A stretch of DNA of 64,000 bases, taken from Ilyonectria destructans (lineage: Eukaryota > Ascomycota > Sordariomycetes > Hypocreales > Nectriaceae). Position 1 is the stretch's first letter, and every line of letters begins with the position of its first letter. The notes beneath the pieces are model-generated. The model saw only the letters and a list, made by a program, of their open reading frames with translations. It did not search any database and was not told where the DNA came from. The position numbers and the translations under genes were made by a program. The stretch spans positions 2,604,001 to 2,668,000 of the forward strand of contig JAHEWK010000004.1 of assembly GCA_020740775.1 (NCBI GenBank), written 5' to 3'. Below are positions 11,336-22,429 of the stretch, in pieces.

Positions 11336-11733
11336 ACTTCTTAAATTTCGATATGATTTGAACGTAGAGGCGGATAAATGACTTTGGGATTTTTGGTTCG
11401 GTAGAATTGGGGACGGATTGTTCATGATCCATGACTAGCTATGGTCGGGACGAATTCCACTCAACATCACTTTATAGCTACGATTATGAAACGCCACACT
11501 TTAAGTGGTTTGATGATTTAGACTCTATTCTGCTCGTTGAGTGCTGGTAATGAACGCTACCTATGCGATGCACCCAGACCCACGTGTTCTGCCACAAAGG
11601 TTGGCATCAAGGTCAGCCTCACCATGCGAAGTCAAATTCAGTCGGAAATTCAAATCAAGCTTTTCTCGAGTTGCCTCAGGCATCTATACAAAGCTGTTGG
11701 TATAAATACGCAAGGATCTACCCTACTATTATC

Positions 11734-12000
11734 AGTGGGCGATGCCAGTAGGAAGGATGGCGCTGTATCATCATCGGGGGCTCTAAACCTGCATCAGAAT
11801 CGTGTGTTTTCCTCAGGTCCACCAAGCTCGAGAGCCAGCGGGCGATAGTCGTGGCACAAGCCGAAGGGATCATAACACAAAGAGCCAGTGATGAGACCAA
11901 ACCAAAAGTATTTCCAGCAAGAAGACAAATCACTGTCACGAGCGGTCAACTTTGGTTGAATTGGGAACTGAGGCACTCGGCAATTGTATTGAGGCGTGGG
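11734..12000. repeat. degenerate dispersed repeat, copy A
   Basis: Shares order and sequence with 13164-13353: GATGCC(A)GTAGG, TGTATCATCATC, GGGGCTCTAAACC, CCTCAGGTCCACC, GATGAGACCAA, CTTTGGTT, and an exact 20-base block (AACTGAGGCACTCGGCAATT). Copy A is about 75 bases longer because of extra internal sequence between the GATGAGACC and CTTTGGTT blocks. Confidence 0.75.
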
Positions 12001-13163
12001 AAATTTAAATCACCATTTTCTGGGTTACCTTAAAGACACAAGTACATTGCGGATCTGACCTAATTTTGCTCCTTCCACCATCCCAGCTCGAAATACGTGA
12101 GGATGTTACTTGTGTCCCGCAGACCGCGGCTGATACAGCGAGCAGAGGGCAAAGAACCACAACATCCTCTTGAGGTTTTGGCACAGTGATACTAGGTACT
12201 GTGCACTGTGCTCAATGTACGTTGAACACAAGCCCCCCGCAACCATGCATCCTATCGTGTTGCTTTAGCTTCTCGACACCCTTCGAGGTCGACATCAAGG
12301 TCGACACCACGGCCGGCATCAAGGTTCGCGTCTCTCCACGAATGCAAAGTCAGGCCATTACACAGAAACAAACTTCATCATCATTGTCTGGTTCATCTCC
12401 ACAAGGGTTGAGAAAAAAGCTAAAATTCGCTGTCGACACAACCTCTTTTTTCCACCAGCGCATAAAAGGCGAGCCCCTCGTCGACCCATTGCTGCCTTCC
12501 CCCAACCATTCCCTCTAAACATCTAGTGGCCTGATTCAGATGGCCTTATTCTTTTGCGAGGTCACAGCCATCTCTCTGAGTTATCGGTTGATGCTCGACG
12601 TCCGAAGCTCATCGGCTCAAGGGTGGGCAAGGATGGACAGGGCCAGAGACTAGGCTTTCCGCTTCCTTCGTTGTTGACTGTCGATCGAGGAGAGAGATAT
12701 TCCGTGCGAGGATGAGCCCTAAAACGCAGTGGTCTGGGCGAGAGACGGTCTATCATGACAGACATGGTGGCTCGACGTCTGCCAAACAACAGGTCAGTGT
12801 CAAGGAATGAGGGGCTGACGAAGACAAAGCAGGGAAACGAACCAGAAAGCAGTTGCCAGGTGCAAGACCACGTGTGGTACTGGAACTGCCGGTCTTGCGA
12901 CTCCTTGACGAGAGCGATGTCGAGCTGCCCAAGAGATGTGGCGGCCGAAATCGGAGTCAAGTGGCACAGCACTGAGGCGAACAGACTGGCGACAGTGGCT
13001 TCGACTGACTGCAATGGATTGTTAGCGGCCGATGATGATCGCACATTGTGACAGACCGGAACTTGCCTTGCTTTCAGCATGGTACAGGAGTCGCGATGTC
13101 GCGATGGAGCTGAGGCTGTCGAAGTTCCTGAGAGAGTTGTGGGGGGGTCAGCTCAAAGAGCTG

Positions 13164-13353
13164 AGTGGGAGATGCCGTAGGGAGGATGACTTGTATCATC
13201 ATCAGGGGCTCTAAACCCGCTTCAGATTCACAAATTTTTCCTCAGGTCCACCCACCTTGAAAAGCTATTGCCAGAATGAGAGCCAATGATGAGACCAAGC
13301 CAGACTTTGGTTAGATGGGAAACTGAGGCACTCGGCAATTATGTAGAGGGGTA
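13164..13353. repeat. degenerate dispersed repeat, copy B
   Basis: This is the shorter partner of copy A (11734-12000), in the same orientation about 1.4 kb downstream. The blocks listed for copy A recur in the same order. Divergence and indels suggest an old duplication or two relics of one non-coding element. No coding frame is shared. Confidence 0.75.
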
Positions 13354-13579
13354 GGATGAAAGTCAAAGGAGAATGGATGATAGCAAAGACGGCAAGGAGA
13401 GGTGTGGGATGCTGACGAGGAAACAGACGCCGTGATAGGAGAGACGCCGTGATAGGAGAGACGACGCTGAGCATGGAGAGGGAACGATGGGGCAGATGAT
13501 GGGAGAGGCATGGCTGGAAAGGAAATAGATGATGATGGGAAGAAGTGGCAATAGCGAAGAGAGACGGTAACGGGTAGAG

Positions 13580-13643
13580 GGGAGAGAGGACAACGGGGAG
13601 AGAGGACATCGGGGAGAGAGGACGACGGGGAGAGAGGACGACA
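13580..13643. repeat. 16-bp purine minisatellite, four units
   Basis: Four consecutive 16-base units of GGGAGAGAGGACRACG type lie at 13580-13595, 13596-13611, 13612-13627 and 13628-13643, with one or two substitutions each. Imperfect purine-rich sequence continues on both sides. It explains the repetitive minus-strand peptide VVLSPRRPLSP in a spurious long frame. Confidence 0.85.
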
Positions 13644-14498
13644 GGGAGGGGAGAGTAAGTATGACAATGAGACAAAAGCAATGGTGAAAGGTACGACAGC
13701 AGGGAAGTAGGCCGGCAGGGAGCCATAGGCGATTGCGAAGAGATATGGTGGCGGAGGTAGGCAATGAAAAGAGAGACAATGATGGCGATGAAGAAGAGCA
13801 GAAGAAGAGAGATGAGAGAGATGGGGATGGGGTCGTTTATATGGCGCTGTTTTCTACGCACCTTCCAGGGATTTGTTCCATGATCTATGTCACCAGCCAC
13901 GGCGGACGTGAGGCACAATCGATGACATCGTGATGCGTTGGGTGGGCGAGTGTCCCTTCCTGGTATGAGGAGCAAGTCACGCAGGTACGTTGGAAACCTC
14001 ATCACCGCACCAGAGGGGAGCTACAAGCGAAAAGCACCAGGCTGGTAAAGCCGACGTGCCAAAAAATAGATCCAATCCCAAACTCAAGCAGATTGCATCT
14101 CCTGAGGAGTTCTGATTGCTCTCGTGGCTGAAGCTACTCTAGTTCTAATGGGCAACAAAACACCTGAGACAGCCGTTGGATACCCTCAGTTCTTTTCTAT
14201 CACATGTAATGGTAGTGGCCAGCGCCTACCCCTTACCAATTTGATCGGGACAGAAAGAACAAGGACCATCGTGGTTAGCGAGATCTTGTAACGGAATGTA
14301 CGATACAGTGCTGATGGTGACGCGTGTGAGCTCAACGAAGTCAATGATCAACATTCTCAACAGTTTATATAAATGGGAAGATATGGAGCCGACGTGCCCC
14401 TGGTTCACAGAATGCACTTCCCGTTGCTCCATATGCCATACGTCGTCACTTGATACTCTCGAGAAGAGAAGCAGGGGGGAGAATACGACAGCACATCA

Positions 14499-14580
14499 TA
14501 GGTAGGTAAGGTAGTTAGCACCTGCGTACCTACCGTACCTACCTACCTACCGAACCTAAGGTACCTACCTACTTCCCTAC
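14499..14580. repeat. TACC/GGTA tetranucleotide array with inverted halves
   Basis: AGGTAGGTAAGGTAG at 14499-14513 is followed by a run of TACC/CTAC units at 14526-14580, and another GGTAGGTACG appears near 14654. The two halves are complementary and could form a hairpin. Such TACCTACC tracts are common in filamentous-fungal promoters. This one lies about 400 bases upstream of the APH-like gene. Confidence 0.7.
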
Positions 14581-14949
14581 TTACACGAACGTTTAGGCGG
14601 TTTACCATCAGCAGGTGTTGGCAGGTGTGAGGCACCCAGACGCACACTTGGCTAGGTAGGTACGTCTCGAATATTCTCATTTCTTGTCCAATCCAACGAG
14701 GGGGTGCGCTAGGCGGCTGCAAAAAGCTCCCCGCAGTCTTGCTCCCCCAGACTAAGCCCACGATGACTTCGTTCTTCCATCATCCTCTTGCATCTTCCAC
14801 CCGTTCCTCTCACACCCAGGATGCAGTTCTTCGCCAGCCTTCCTTGACCTCGTAAACACCTTCGTTCGATCCACGTTCACTTGTCTTTCGCTTTCTCTTA
14901 TTCTGCGAGTTCTGTTCCCCTGCTCCGTCTCCACCACCCTGGCTCAGCG

Positions 14950-16261
14950 ATGACTTCCGCCCCAGACATTCCACCCACGGCGTTCGTGGAAACGATGAAT
15001 CCCGAGCGCGCGTGGATGTTGGCTGAGGTGGCCAGAGAAGAAGCTGCTATGCCTCCAGTGGTGGTGAAGAAGGAGAATCTACCGCCGCCGGCCAGTGGAG
15101 CGAACTGTGCCCCCGTGGGGGATGCGTCGTCGAGGGCCACGAGGGACCGTGAGAAGACGCACCATATGAGTTTGGTAGGGAACAACTCCGTTGAAGTGAT
15201 CAGCTCCCAGAAGCAGCTTTTGACCTCGAATACGACTCTTTTGCAGAGACCGAAACCAGCTACCCAACTCATGAGGGTCCGCCTTCCACCCGTCGTCAAC
15301 CCACCTCCAGTCTCGTCGAAGCGCTCGCATGCCGAATTCTGCGAAGAAAAAAGTCAAAGACCTGCGCTCCCTCTATTACCTCCAATGCCAAAGTTATCAG
15401 ACATCCCCTCTCTTGGTCCCGGTTAGTTTAGCAATCATGCTCTGTGGTTGTGGCTAACCCCTGGAAGCACCCAAACCCAACGAGCACACCAAATACCTTT
15501 TGTCTCTGTTGAAACACCGTGAGCTTCATCTCTCTCTGTATACTCGCCGGCAAGATGGGAAAGGTTCTGGCAAACTCTACAAGATCCAAATCTCGGACGC
15601 ATGCCTGGTTCAGCACGAGACATTGTCGAGCCACCCGTGCACCCGGGCTCTCCCCCTCACCTCCGGCGACCCTGATACCTCCATTGTTGAAGGGGTGATT
15701 CACCGGTCCGTGGAAGGAGAGTTGCTCGAAGACGTGTGGGCTGGTCTGTCTTCGCAGATGAAACGCCACTACGCCCGGCAACTTCGCAAGATTGTGGATG
15801 GCATGCGAGGCGTGGTGTACAGTGATGGACGGGGCTCCGTCCAAGCTGGAGAGTACACACTCTTCCTTGACAAGCACACGAATCACACCTACTACGCCGT
15901 TCGTCGATACACCTCTCCAAAGCAATTCATGGCTTTTCTTCTGTCCTCGTTCTATAAGTCTGTTCCGAAGAAAGTCGCCCTAGCGTTTATTGCACCACTC
16001 AAGGTCAAAGGCAGGCAATTACTGTCGCACTGTTCCCTTTGCCCAAAGAACATTATTGTGAATGAAGGGAAAATTACGTGGATTCTAGGCTGGGATTGTG
16101 CGGGTTACTACCCGGGATGGTGGGACTATGTCAAGTTTTTCGAGGCCCGGACACGACCAGAGAACCTGGACTGGTATGATTATGCGGGGGAGATTTTCAG
16201 TGCTGAGTATCCTCTTCAGCTGGTGGCTTACCAGGGACTGACAAGATGTCAGCAACTTTGA
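14950..16261 (+). CDS. APH-fold protein with degenerate catalytic site (putative pseudokinase)
   Basis: Two exons (14950-15421, 15468-16261) encode 421 residues. The donor is GTTAGT, the branch site is GGCTAAC and the acceptor is GAAG, phase 1. Residues 1-157 are Pro/Ser-rich and probably disordered. The rest matches the aminoglycoside-phosphotransferase-like kinase family of fungi. Visible landmarks are the hinge, the W-GLSSQMKRHYARQLRKIV helix, LCPKNIIV in the catalytic loop and WDCAGYYPGWWDYVKFFE after the metal site. In active members the loop reads HGDLxPxN and the metal motif DW(E). Here they read H345-C346-S347-LCPKN and G365-W366-D367. Both key aspartates are missing, so phosphotransfer is unlikely. 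The gene has an intact frame and introns, so it is probably expressed rather than dead. It converges with the superoxide dismutase gene, with 254 bases between the stops. Confidence 0.82.
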
Positions 16262-16515
16262 GTTGCTTCTGGATGAGTGTACAAAGCGAGTTGGACTGGA
16301 CGCATTTTGGACTTGCCGGAGTTGGACCACGGCTCGTGATCCGTAGTACGTTGTGGTCGGTTACAGAGATTAGGGATTCGCAGGTTCATCCTTGTATGGC
16401 TTGACTCAAATCTTGTATTGCAGGTGCTCGGCGTACTATACACGAGGTACTCACAGACACATGGCGCCTACATGCGTCGCTTCTATGCCTCCCTGTCTCA
16501 CTAACTCGAGACTGT

Positions 16516-17341
16516 CTAGTTCTCGAATCGCTTGGCGACGGCGCCCCAGTTGACGACGTCCCAGATGGCGCCAAAGTACTCAGCCTTGCGGTTCTGGTAC
16601 TGGAGATAGTAGGCGTGCTCCCAGGCGTCGATGCCCAGGAGGGGCTCCAGGTTGCCGGTGACGGGATCCTGGTTGGGGCGGGTGACGACGCTGAGGGTGC
16701 CGGAGGTCTTGTCCTTGACGAGCCAGGCCCAGCCGGAGCCCTGGATGCCAGCGAGAGCAGCGTTGGTCTGCTTCTGGAGGGTCTCGAAGGAGCCAAAGTC
16801 CTCGTTGATAGCAGTCTGTTCATTGTCAGTCAATTATGTCTGGTTTGCGGGTTTGACTAAATGGTGTCCAAGGGATGTTGAAGAGACGCACCAGAAGCTT
16901 GCCCTCGGGCTCACCACCACCACCCTTGCCGTTAGGGGCGAGGTTCTCCCAGAAGAGGGTGTGGTTGACGTGGCCACCACCGTGGAAGTTGATGAGGGGA
17001 GCCTGGGCAGCAACAGCCTTGGCATCGCCCTTGGCCTCGGCCTCAGCGATAGCGTCGAGAGCGGCATTGAAGCCGTTGACGTAGGTCTGGTGGTGCTTGG
17101 AGTGGTGAAGTTCCATGATCTGGCCGGAGATGTAGGGCTCGAGGGCACCGTAGTCGTCTAATGATTGCCAACACCATGGTCAACAGCTGGCATTTGCGCG
17201 CAGAGGTAAGTTCTCACAGGACAGGTCGGGCAGGGTAGCCTTGCCACGGACGAAGGTGGTAGAGGCCATGGCGACCATGGGCTTAGCAGCACGGGCGCGG
17301 AGGCCGGCGCGCAGGGCGGGGGTACGCAGGAGGGAGGCCAT
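16516..17341 (-). CDS. sod2: mitochondrial Mn superoxide dismutase
   Basis: Three exons (17341-17218, 17157-16892, 16815-16516) encode 229 residues. The N-terminal about 35 residues are Arg/Ala-rich without acids, a mitochondrial targeting peptide ending before LPDLSYDYGALEP, where mature MnSODs begin. Metal ligands are visible in the helix MELHHSKHHQTYVNG, in GGHVNHTLFW and in GIDAWEHAYYLQY (Asp and His). QGSGWAWLV and the C-terminal WDVVNW are also present. The enzyme converts superoxide into hydrogen peroxide and oxygen in the matrix. The GGGH form and a mitochondrial presequence favour the Mn type over Fe. Introns are 60 and 76 nt. The start is the ATG that opens the presequence. Confidence 0.96.
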
Positions 17342-18560
17342 TGTGATGGTGATGGAGTGGAAGCTATTCAGAAGTGGGGGATTCGTCAGTCAGGTTCGGC
17401 TATGAAGCTAGGCGTTGGAAATCAAGTCGCCGATAAGGACTCAATTGACGTGACGCCACGCTAGAAGATTTGGGAATAGAGATTGATGGTGGGAGGCGAT
17501 GGGTTAGTGAGACATACTGGGAGGACCGGGTTCTGCGGATTTAGGTGATGATGTCAAGAGGATGGAAGATTCGGAATTCTAGCTGTGTCCAGGGAACTGA
17601 ATTGCCGAGCTGCGGGTGTGATCTCAGCGTTTCGTCATTCGCTGGGAGCTTGGACCAAGATGTGGCTTAGATGCCGAGATGTGGCTGGTGCGGGGGAGAT
17701 GGGATGCAACAGTATAAAAGCGAAGGGGTTGTTAGCTTATTACAGACTGTTCAAGATGGCTCAGTTAATGGATATCTTGGGTTTCTATTCAGTTCATATA
17801 AATCATGCTTCTCGTTTTTCAAGGTGACCCATGATATGACATCACCCCTACCCAGTCCTCCGTACATCCATGCCTATTAGTAATTCGCACTCATCGTAGC
17901 CCGAGGCGCGAGAACCCACCCTCACATGGCTTCTGAACCACGGCAAAATGGAAGAGAAGGCGGGTAGTATAATCGCAGTTAACGCTCGGAGCCGAAGGGA
18001 GCTCGGGAAAGGTGTATTAATTGATGCATTTTGTTCGGTCGTCGCCCCGATCTCGGAAGGCCGAGTAGTGGATACCCTCGCGTTGTTCCAGAATTCCGAA
18101 AATGCCGACTGGAGAGGCAAGAGCTGGCGATGGGGATGAGTGGCGCGGATAAATGAATTGAGAAAGGGAAATACTAGCGGAAGTGCCTTTATAGCAGTGG
18201 TAAACTCTTTAGCAAAAAGAGCGTGCAGTTCTCTGTGTTGAGGGCTTAGTGGTTATGGCAGTGATAAAACGAAGCCAAGTTCTCAGTGACACAAATGGCC
18301 AATAAGCTCCCTCCAGTTGACAATGTGCCTCAATGACGTTGTGGACTGTGGCTCAAGTTAATCCTCCCTGGCCCAATACCGGTCTAGGGTAAGTCGGTAA
18401 AGTGTTAGTGAATATCATCGGGATTATGTCATCGGCACAGTCGCGTCTCCGCGGGGCATCAACGCGTCTTTGGCAAAGTGCCCCTCCACCGCCAACAGCA
18501 CCATCGTCATTTCCGACACACCCAGGCCGGTTGAGCGCAAAAGCCAAACAAAACTTCACC
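17342..18560. other. divergent promoter region between sod2 and psf3
   Basis: 1.2 kb between two divergently transcribed genes. It should hold both promoters. Short frames on either strand show no motif. An in-frame upstream extension of psf3 could begin at ATG 18426, but the conserved protein start argues against it. Confidence 0.45.
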
Positions 18561-19154
18561 ATGTCGTACTACGACATTGACTCCATCCTGACGGATGCGG
18601 AGGTACGGCAGCTATCCTCGGGTTGAACTGGCGTCTGACAAAAGAAAAACCTGTAGAAAGTCCCCTGCCAGTTCGAACTCGACGTCCCCTACCTCGGCCA
18701 CCTCGACAACTCCACCACGGGCCTCAAGTCCGGCACGCCGCTCTCGCTCCCGCTCTGGCTCGCCGAGATGCTCGCGCTGTCCACGCTGCCCGACGACTCG
18801 GGCGCGCCGCTGACGCTCAACCTGCCGCCGTGCCTGTCGGGTGCCGTGCAGGCCGCGCTGGCCGCCGACCCGCGCGCCGTGCCGATCCGCGACCAGTCGC
18901 CGCACTTCTACGGCGTGGGCGTGCGCATGCTGGATCTCTTCGAGGAGGCCGCGCTGGCCGCGGTCCTGCGCAAGACGTTTGTGGTGCGCGCTGCCGACGT
19001 CGGCCTGCACGCGCGCAAGGCCGACGAGGGCGTGGGGGGCCAGGGCGAGGAGTTTCTGCGCGGCTTGGATGAGTGGGAGAGGGGCCTGTTTCGGCGCGGG
19101 CATGAGGGCGTCAAGGGGGCCAAGGAGTGGGCGGAGAAGGTGAAGAAGGCGTGA
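18561..19154 (+). CDS. psf3: DNA replication complex GINS subunit Psf3
   Basis: Two exons (18561-18602 and 18657-19154) encode 179 residues. The protein opens with MSYYDIDSILTDAE and, after the intron, KVPCQFELDVPYLGHLD, the hallmark N-terminus of fungal Psf3. The LPLWLAEML segment and a helical C-terminus rich in Arg/Glu follow. Psf3 forms the GINS tetramer with Sld5, Psf1 and Psf2 and joins Cdc45 and Mcm2-7 in the replicative CMG helicase in the nucleus. Its length agrees with fungal homologues (about 170-200). The second exon is strikingly GC-rich at third positions compared with neighbouring genes, which creates long spurious frames on both strands. ATG 18561 is preferred over upstream in-frame ATGs because conservation begins there. 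Confidence 0.92.
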
Positions 19155-20380
19155 GTGAAGTGAGATGCGTGCGGGTGCAGATGCAATGCAGGCTTGGTTG
19201 TGGGGGTTTGTTGCGTGGGGGACGACTTGATACCCTTGATTACTCGATACACGGCATGATGATGTGACAACGACAATGCAACAATCATTTAACATAATCT
19301 TTAACAATTGACACACGGAAGGCGCATGATAAGTGGCCATGGCAATGCAATAACGCAACAATTATTCAACCAATATCACATCAGACTAAAAAAAAAGATG
19401 GGGGTTCAATGCGTGCATTTTCCAGCACATTGGAGTTGCCAGCTCAAGACTCCTACGTCTCAAGCCAACTAGGCGCGGTACTCATACATCCGCTCAGGTA
19501 TCTTCCAACCGAACGACATGCCCAGCATTTCCCAGCTGCCTCCATATAACCCCATTATCACTCTTTCTTCGTCTCGTCCGTCCCAGCAAATATACACACA
19601 CTGCCCAGCAAACGCCCGGGATGTAACCCGTACTTGACCCGGGCTTCACCTCGGCCTCATCAAAACGCCATTCTCTTTCCTTTCCCGTTCCCAAAGTCCC
19701 AACTCCTCGCGGAAGTCGATGTCATGTACAAGTAAACCAAAAGGGACTCTTGTTTTCCTCTTTCCTTCCCAGTAACCCCGGTGGCCTCTTGGCCCCAGTA
19801 TATAAAACCCACACGAACGAAGCACTTTCGATTCGTGTGATGTAAAACGTGAAGGTGACCGTTTCCGCAGTTGCGGTTGGTCTTGTATCTGACATCCCAG
19901 AGGGAGCAGACAAAAAGTAAATAACGTATTCCCACCAGTTTCCAAGGGAGGATTAAACATGACTTGTATCAAATCAACACTCAGATAGCGACGCCAAACA
20001 AGGAAAGATAAAACCATAACGAAAAACGCCTCTTGAAAATAGGCATTAGGAGAGAAGGGGATAGACAAGACCAAACCTCCAGCCCAATCAAGAGAGTCGT
20101 GTCCACCGCTCTCCTGAGATGCTGGGCCAGTGGCCGAGTCATGTGTCGTGGCCAGGATCATAACGACCAAATCATAAATTTCGCACACAATTTTTTTGGA
20201 GTTTTTTTCTTCCTTTTTCTTGTTCTTTTCACTCGTCCCTTGGGATATGAAGTGCCTAGCATGACCATGACCTTGAAGTCGATCATATGTGGAGCACACA
20301 AACTGGTGGAAACTGGTGGTAGTAAGACGAGCCAAGAAAAAGAAATCGCAACCCAAGATGAAGCCCAACTGAGGCCCAAT
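19155..20380. other. intergenic between converging psf3 and C2H2 gene
   Basis: 1.2 kb containing presumed 3' UTRs. A T-rich tract at about 20185-20230 on the plus strand would be A-rich in the C2H2 gene transcript. The long minus-strand frame at 19646-20368 has no recognisable motif and is read as 3' UTR of the C2H2 gene. Confidence 0.45.
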
Positions 20381-22429
20381 CTAGACAGATCCCCACATCG
20401 CATCTGAGACGGTGAGGGAAATGTCCTGGTAAGTAGAGGGTGTGATGGTGTTGGAGGATGACAGATTTGTGCCATATACCGACGCGCCCTGATCTGAGAA
20501 AGCATAGTCGCCGTCGAGGCCGATGGGCGAGCCATCAGAGTAAGGCGAATACCCAAACCCGCCAGATGCGGATGAGATGGGTGCCGTCATACCAATGTCA
20601 GCGGCCGCACCCAACATGGCATTGTTGGCGTCTGCGGTGTCCACGGTGAGATCGTAGCGAGCAGCTTCCATGTCATATTGGCTCATGCTGCTACCGATGT
20701 GCGAAAACATCCCCATCGGGGTGTCCACCGAGACGTCGGCAACTTCAGCATCAACCATGTCTGCATCGGTATCATCTTGGTCGGGGCTGAGAGCATCTTG
20801 CTGGTCAACCTTGACGAGCTTCTCTTCAAACCAGAGCTTGAGATCAGCCATTGGGGGCCAGTCACCGCCACCTTTGCCACCCCGCTTCTCATCATTGTTC
20901 TTGTTCTTTCCGCGGGGGGTCTTGGGCTTGAAGTGGGTGCGACGAAGATGCGCAGCCGCATTATAGTAAGCACCGTACAGCTTTCCACCGGTGCAGGCCT
21001 TGCACTTGGAGAGAGGATTGATAGCCTGAACCTTGGAGGTCTTTCCGACGTCAGCTGGGTCGCGGCAGATGAACTTCTTGACGACACCCTCATGTTTGGC
21101 GTTGACATGTCGGCGAAGTTCATGATCACCTCTGAAACCTTCTGGATGCTCCTGGCACTCATGGCAAAAGACCTTGGGGTGCTTGGGGCGCTGGTAATTG
21201 CTCTTGTTGACGGCCATCTTGGGATCTCGTTTGGATGCAGCAGGGCCAGCATTGCTTGTGGCAAGTGGTTCCTCAGGTCTGGGGGCGATCGCGGTTGACT
21301 TTGCCTGCTGGATGATGCGCTCTCGAGCATCCTTGGCACGGCGTTCCAGAGTGGAGGCAGTCGACTTTGCACTGGCACAGCTGGTGTTGGAGATGGATCG
21401 CTCCATGTTGGCAGAGGCGGGAGAAGACAAGAAGGACAGTCCATTGGATGCCGACGAATCGTACTGATGACTGGCACCAAGACCAAGCAAGACTTGTTCA
21501 TGGCTATGGCGCTTGGTGCCGGGGTAGTTACCGGCGTTGAAGGGCAAAAAGGAGTCCTGGGAGAGGAACGCATCGCTCTGGGATTGAGACGAGGCAAGGC
21601 GGGCCATGTCGGTGGCATCAATGTTGTCGAAGGAGCTGTTCTGGCGGGTCAGAGGGCTCGTAGTCTCGGCGGCGGATGACCCGGATATCATCGAGGGACA
21701 GGCGGAAGGGACTTGAAAGTTAAACTCATTGGGCAAATTAGGCCGCGATGAGAGGTAAGGCTCTGATCCTTGCTCACCCCAGCGTGCCAGAAAGTCCTCT
21801 GGGTCCAAACCGATGCCGAATAGAGGTGTGTTTTCTTCGACACTGGGCAGACGCTGCGATAGGCCGCCCTGGAGGGACTGATTTGCGGGCTCATCGTGAG
21901 AGGAGCAGAATCGGTCCAGGGCCGGGTTGGCGACTGGGTTGGCGAGGGGAGCGACGGGACCGACCTGGACGAAAGGCATGTTGTTCTCGGAGCGATTTGA
22001 GATACTGCGGCTCATCATGGTGGGGGCTGGGCCAGACTGCTGAGAGAAGGCCCGCCTTTGGCGTTTGGGAGCTTGATACCTGACATCTCGATCCTAAGGG
22101 AAGATGATGTGTTAGCTGGGTGTGGGAAGCGTGGGAAGCGTGGGAAGCATTGTGGGAGAGTTTACCAATGGTGAGACCATCTGGGTGGGATAGCTAATAG
22201 TAGACTTGGACCGAGCGAGCACGCTGCTCCTTACACTGGGCACAGCATAGTTGGAGAATGAGAAGCCACTCTGGGCCAGAGGGATGCCACCAGTGACGGT
22301 GCTTAGTGATGACGAGTCGGCGCTGAGCTGCTTGTCTTGGATGAGCTTCTCGAGCTGGGCGTTTCGAGCCTCGGCGTCTTGTAGGAGACGTTGAAGCTCC
22401 TCAAATTTGGCGTCACTAGACAAATTCAT
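20381..22429 (-). CDS. C2H2-type zinc finger transcriptional regulator
   Basis: Two exons (22429-22166 and 22093-20381) encode 658 residues. The N-terminus (residues about 6-35, AKFEELQRLLQDAEARNAQL) is a predicted coiled coil. Long Ser/Gln/Asn-rich segments follow. The DNA-binding region is at about residues 395-476: CHECQEHPEGF...HELRRHVNAKH, then KFICRDPA, then SKCKACTGGKLYGAYYNAAAHLRRTH. This is the atypical paired C2H2 arrangement of a conserved filamentous-fungal regulator family. A basic stretch (PKTPRGKNKNNDEKRG) could be a nuclear localisation signal, and an acidic stretch (DQDDTDADMVDAEVADV) could activate. The intron holds three 9-bp tandem units. A 5.8 kb gene-poor region lies upstream, as is usual for developmental or metabolic regulators. 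Target genes are unknown. The exact start is uncertain because the frame is open upstream of the chosen ATG. Confidence 0.85.
22122..22148. repeat. three 9-bp tandem units inside an intron
   Basis: GTGGGAAGC is repeated exactly three times within the intron (22094-22165) of the C2H2 regulator gene. On the coding strand it would read as Leu-Pro-Thr repeats if the intron were retained. Confidence 0.85.

Larger units (their letters stand above)
11336..14949. other. 3.6 kb gene-free, repeat-bearing region
   Basis: No convincing gene is present. The stretch contains a degenerate duplicated segment (11734-12000 and 13164-13353), a purine-rich minisatellite at 13580-13643 and a TACC/GGTA array near 14500-14580. 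Long open frames on the minus strand (12562-13080 and 13265-14005) arise from low-complexity polypyrimidine sequence and carry no motif. Pyrimidine-rich sequence from about 14760 is probably the leader of the next plus-strand gene. Confidence 0.5.

Noticed and set aside
12562..13080. Minus-strand frame of 172 codons
   Set aside because: No motif, overlapped by plus-strand frames, no intron signals.
13265..14005. Minus-strand frame of 246 codons with repeated PLSP-type peptides
   Set aside because: Produced by the purine minisatellite and flanking low-complexity DNA; no motif or conserved start.
18612..19361. Minus-strand frame of 249 codons over psf3
   Set aside because: Antisense shadow caused by the GC-rich second exon of psf3.
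20683..21621. Minus-strand frame of 312 codons inside the C2H2 gene
   Set aside because: Alternative frame of the regulator; the zinc-finger frame is the real one.
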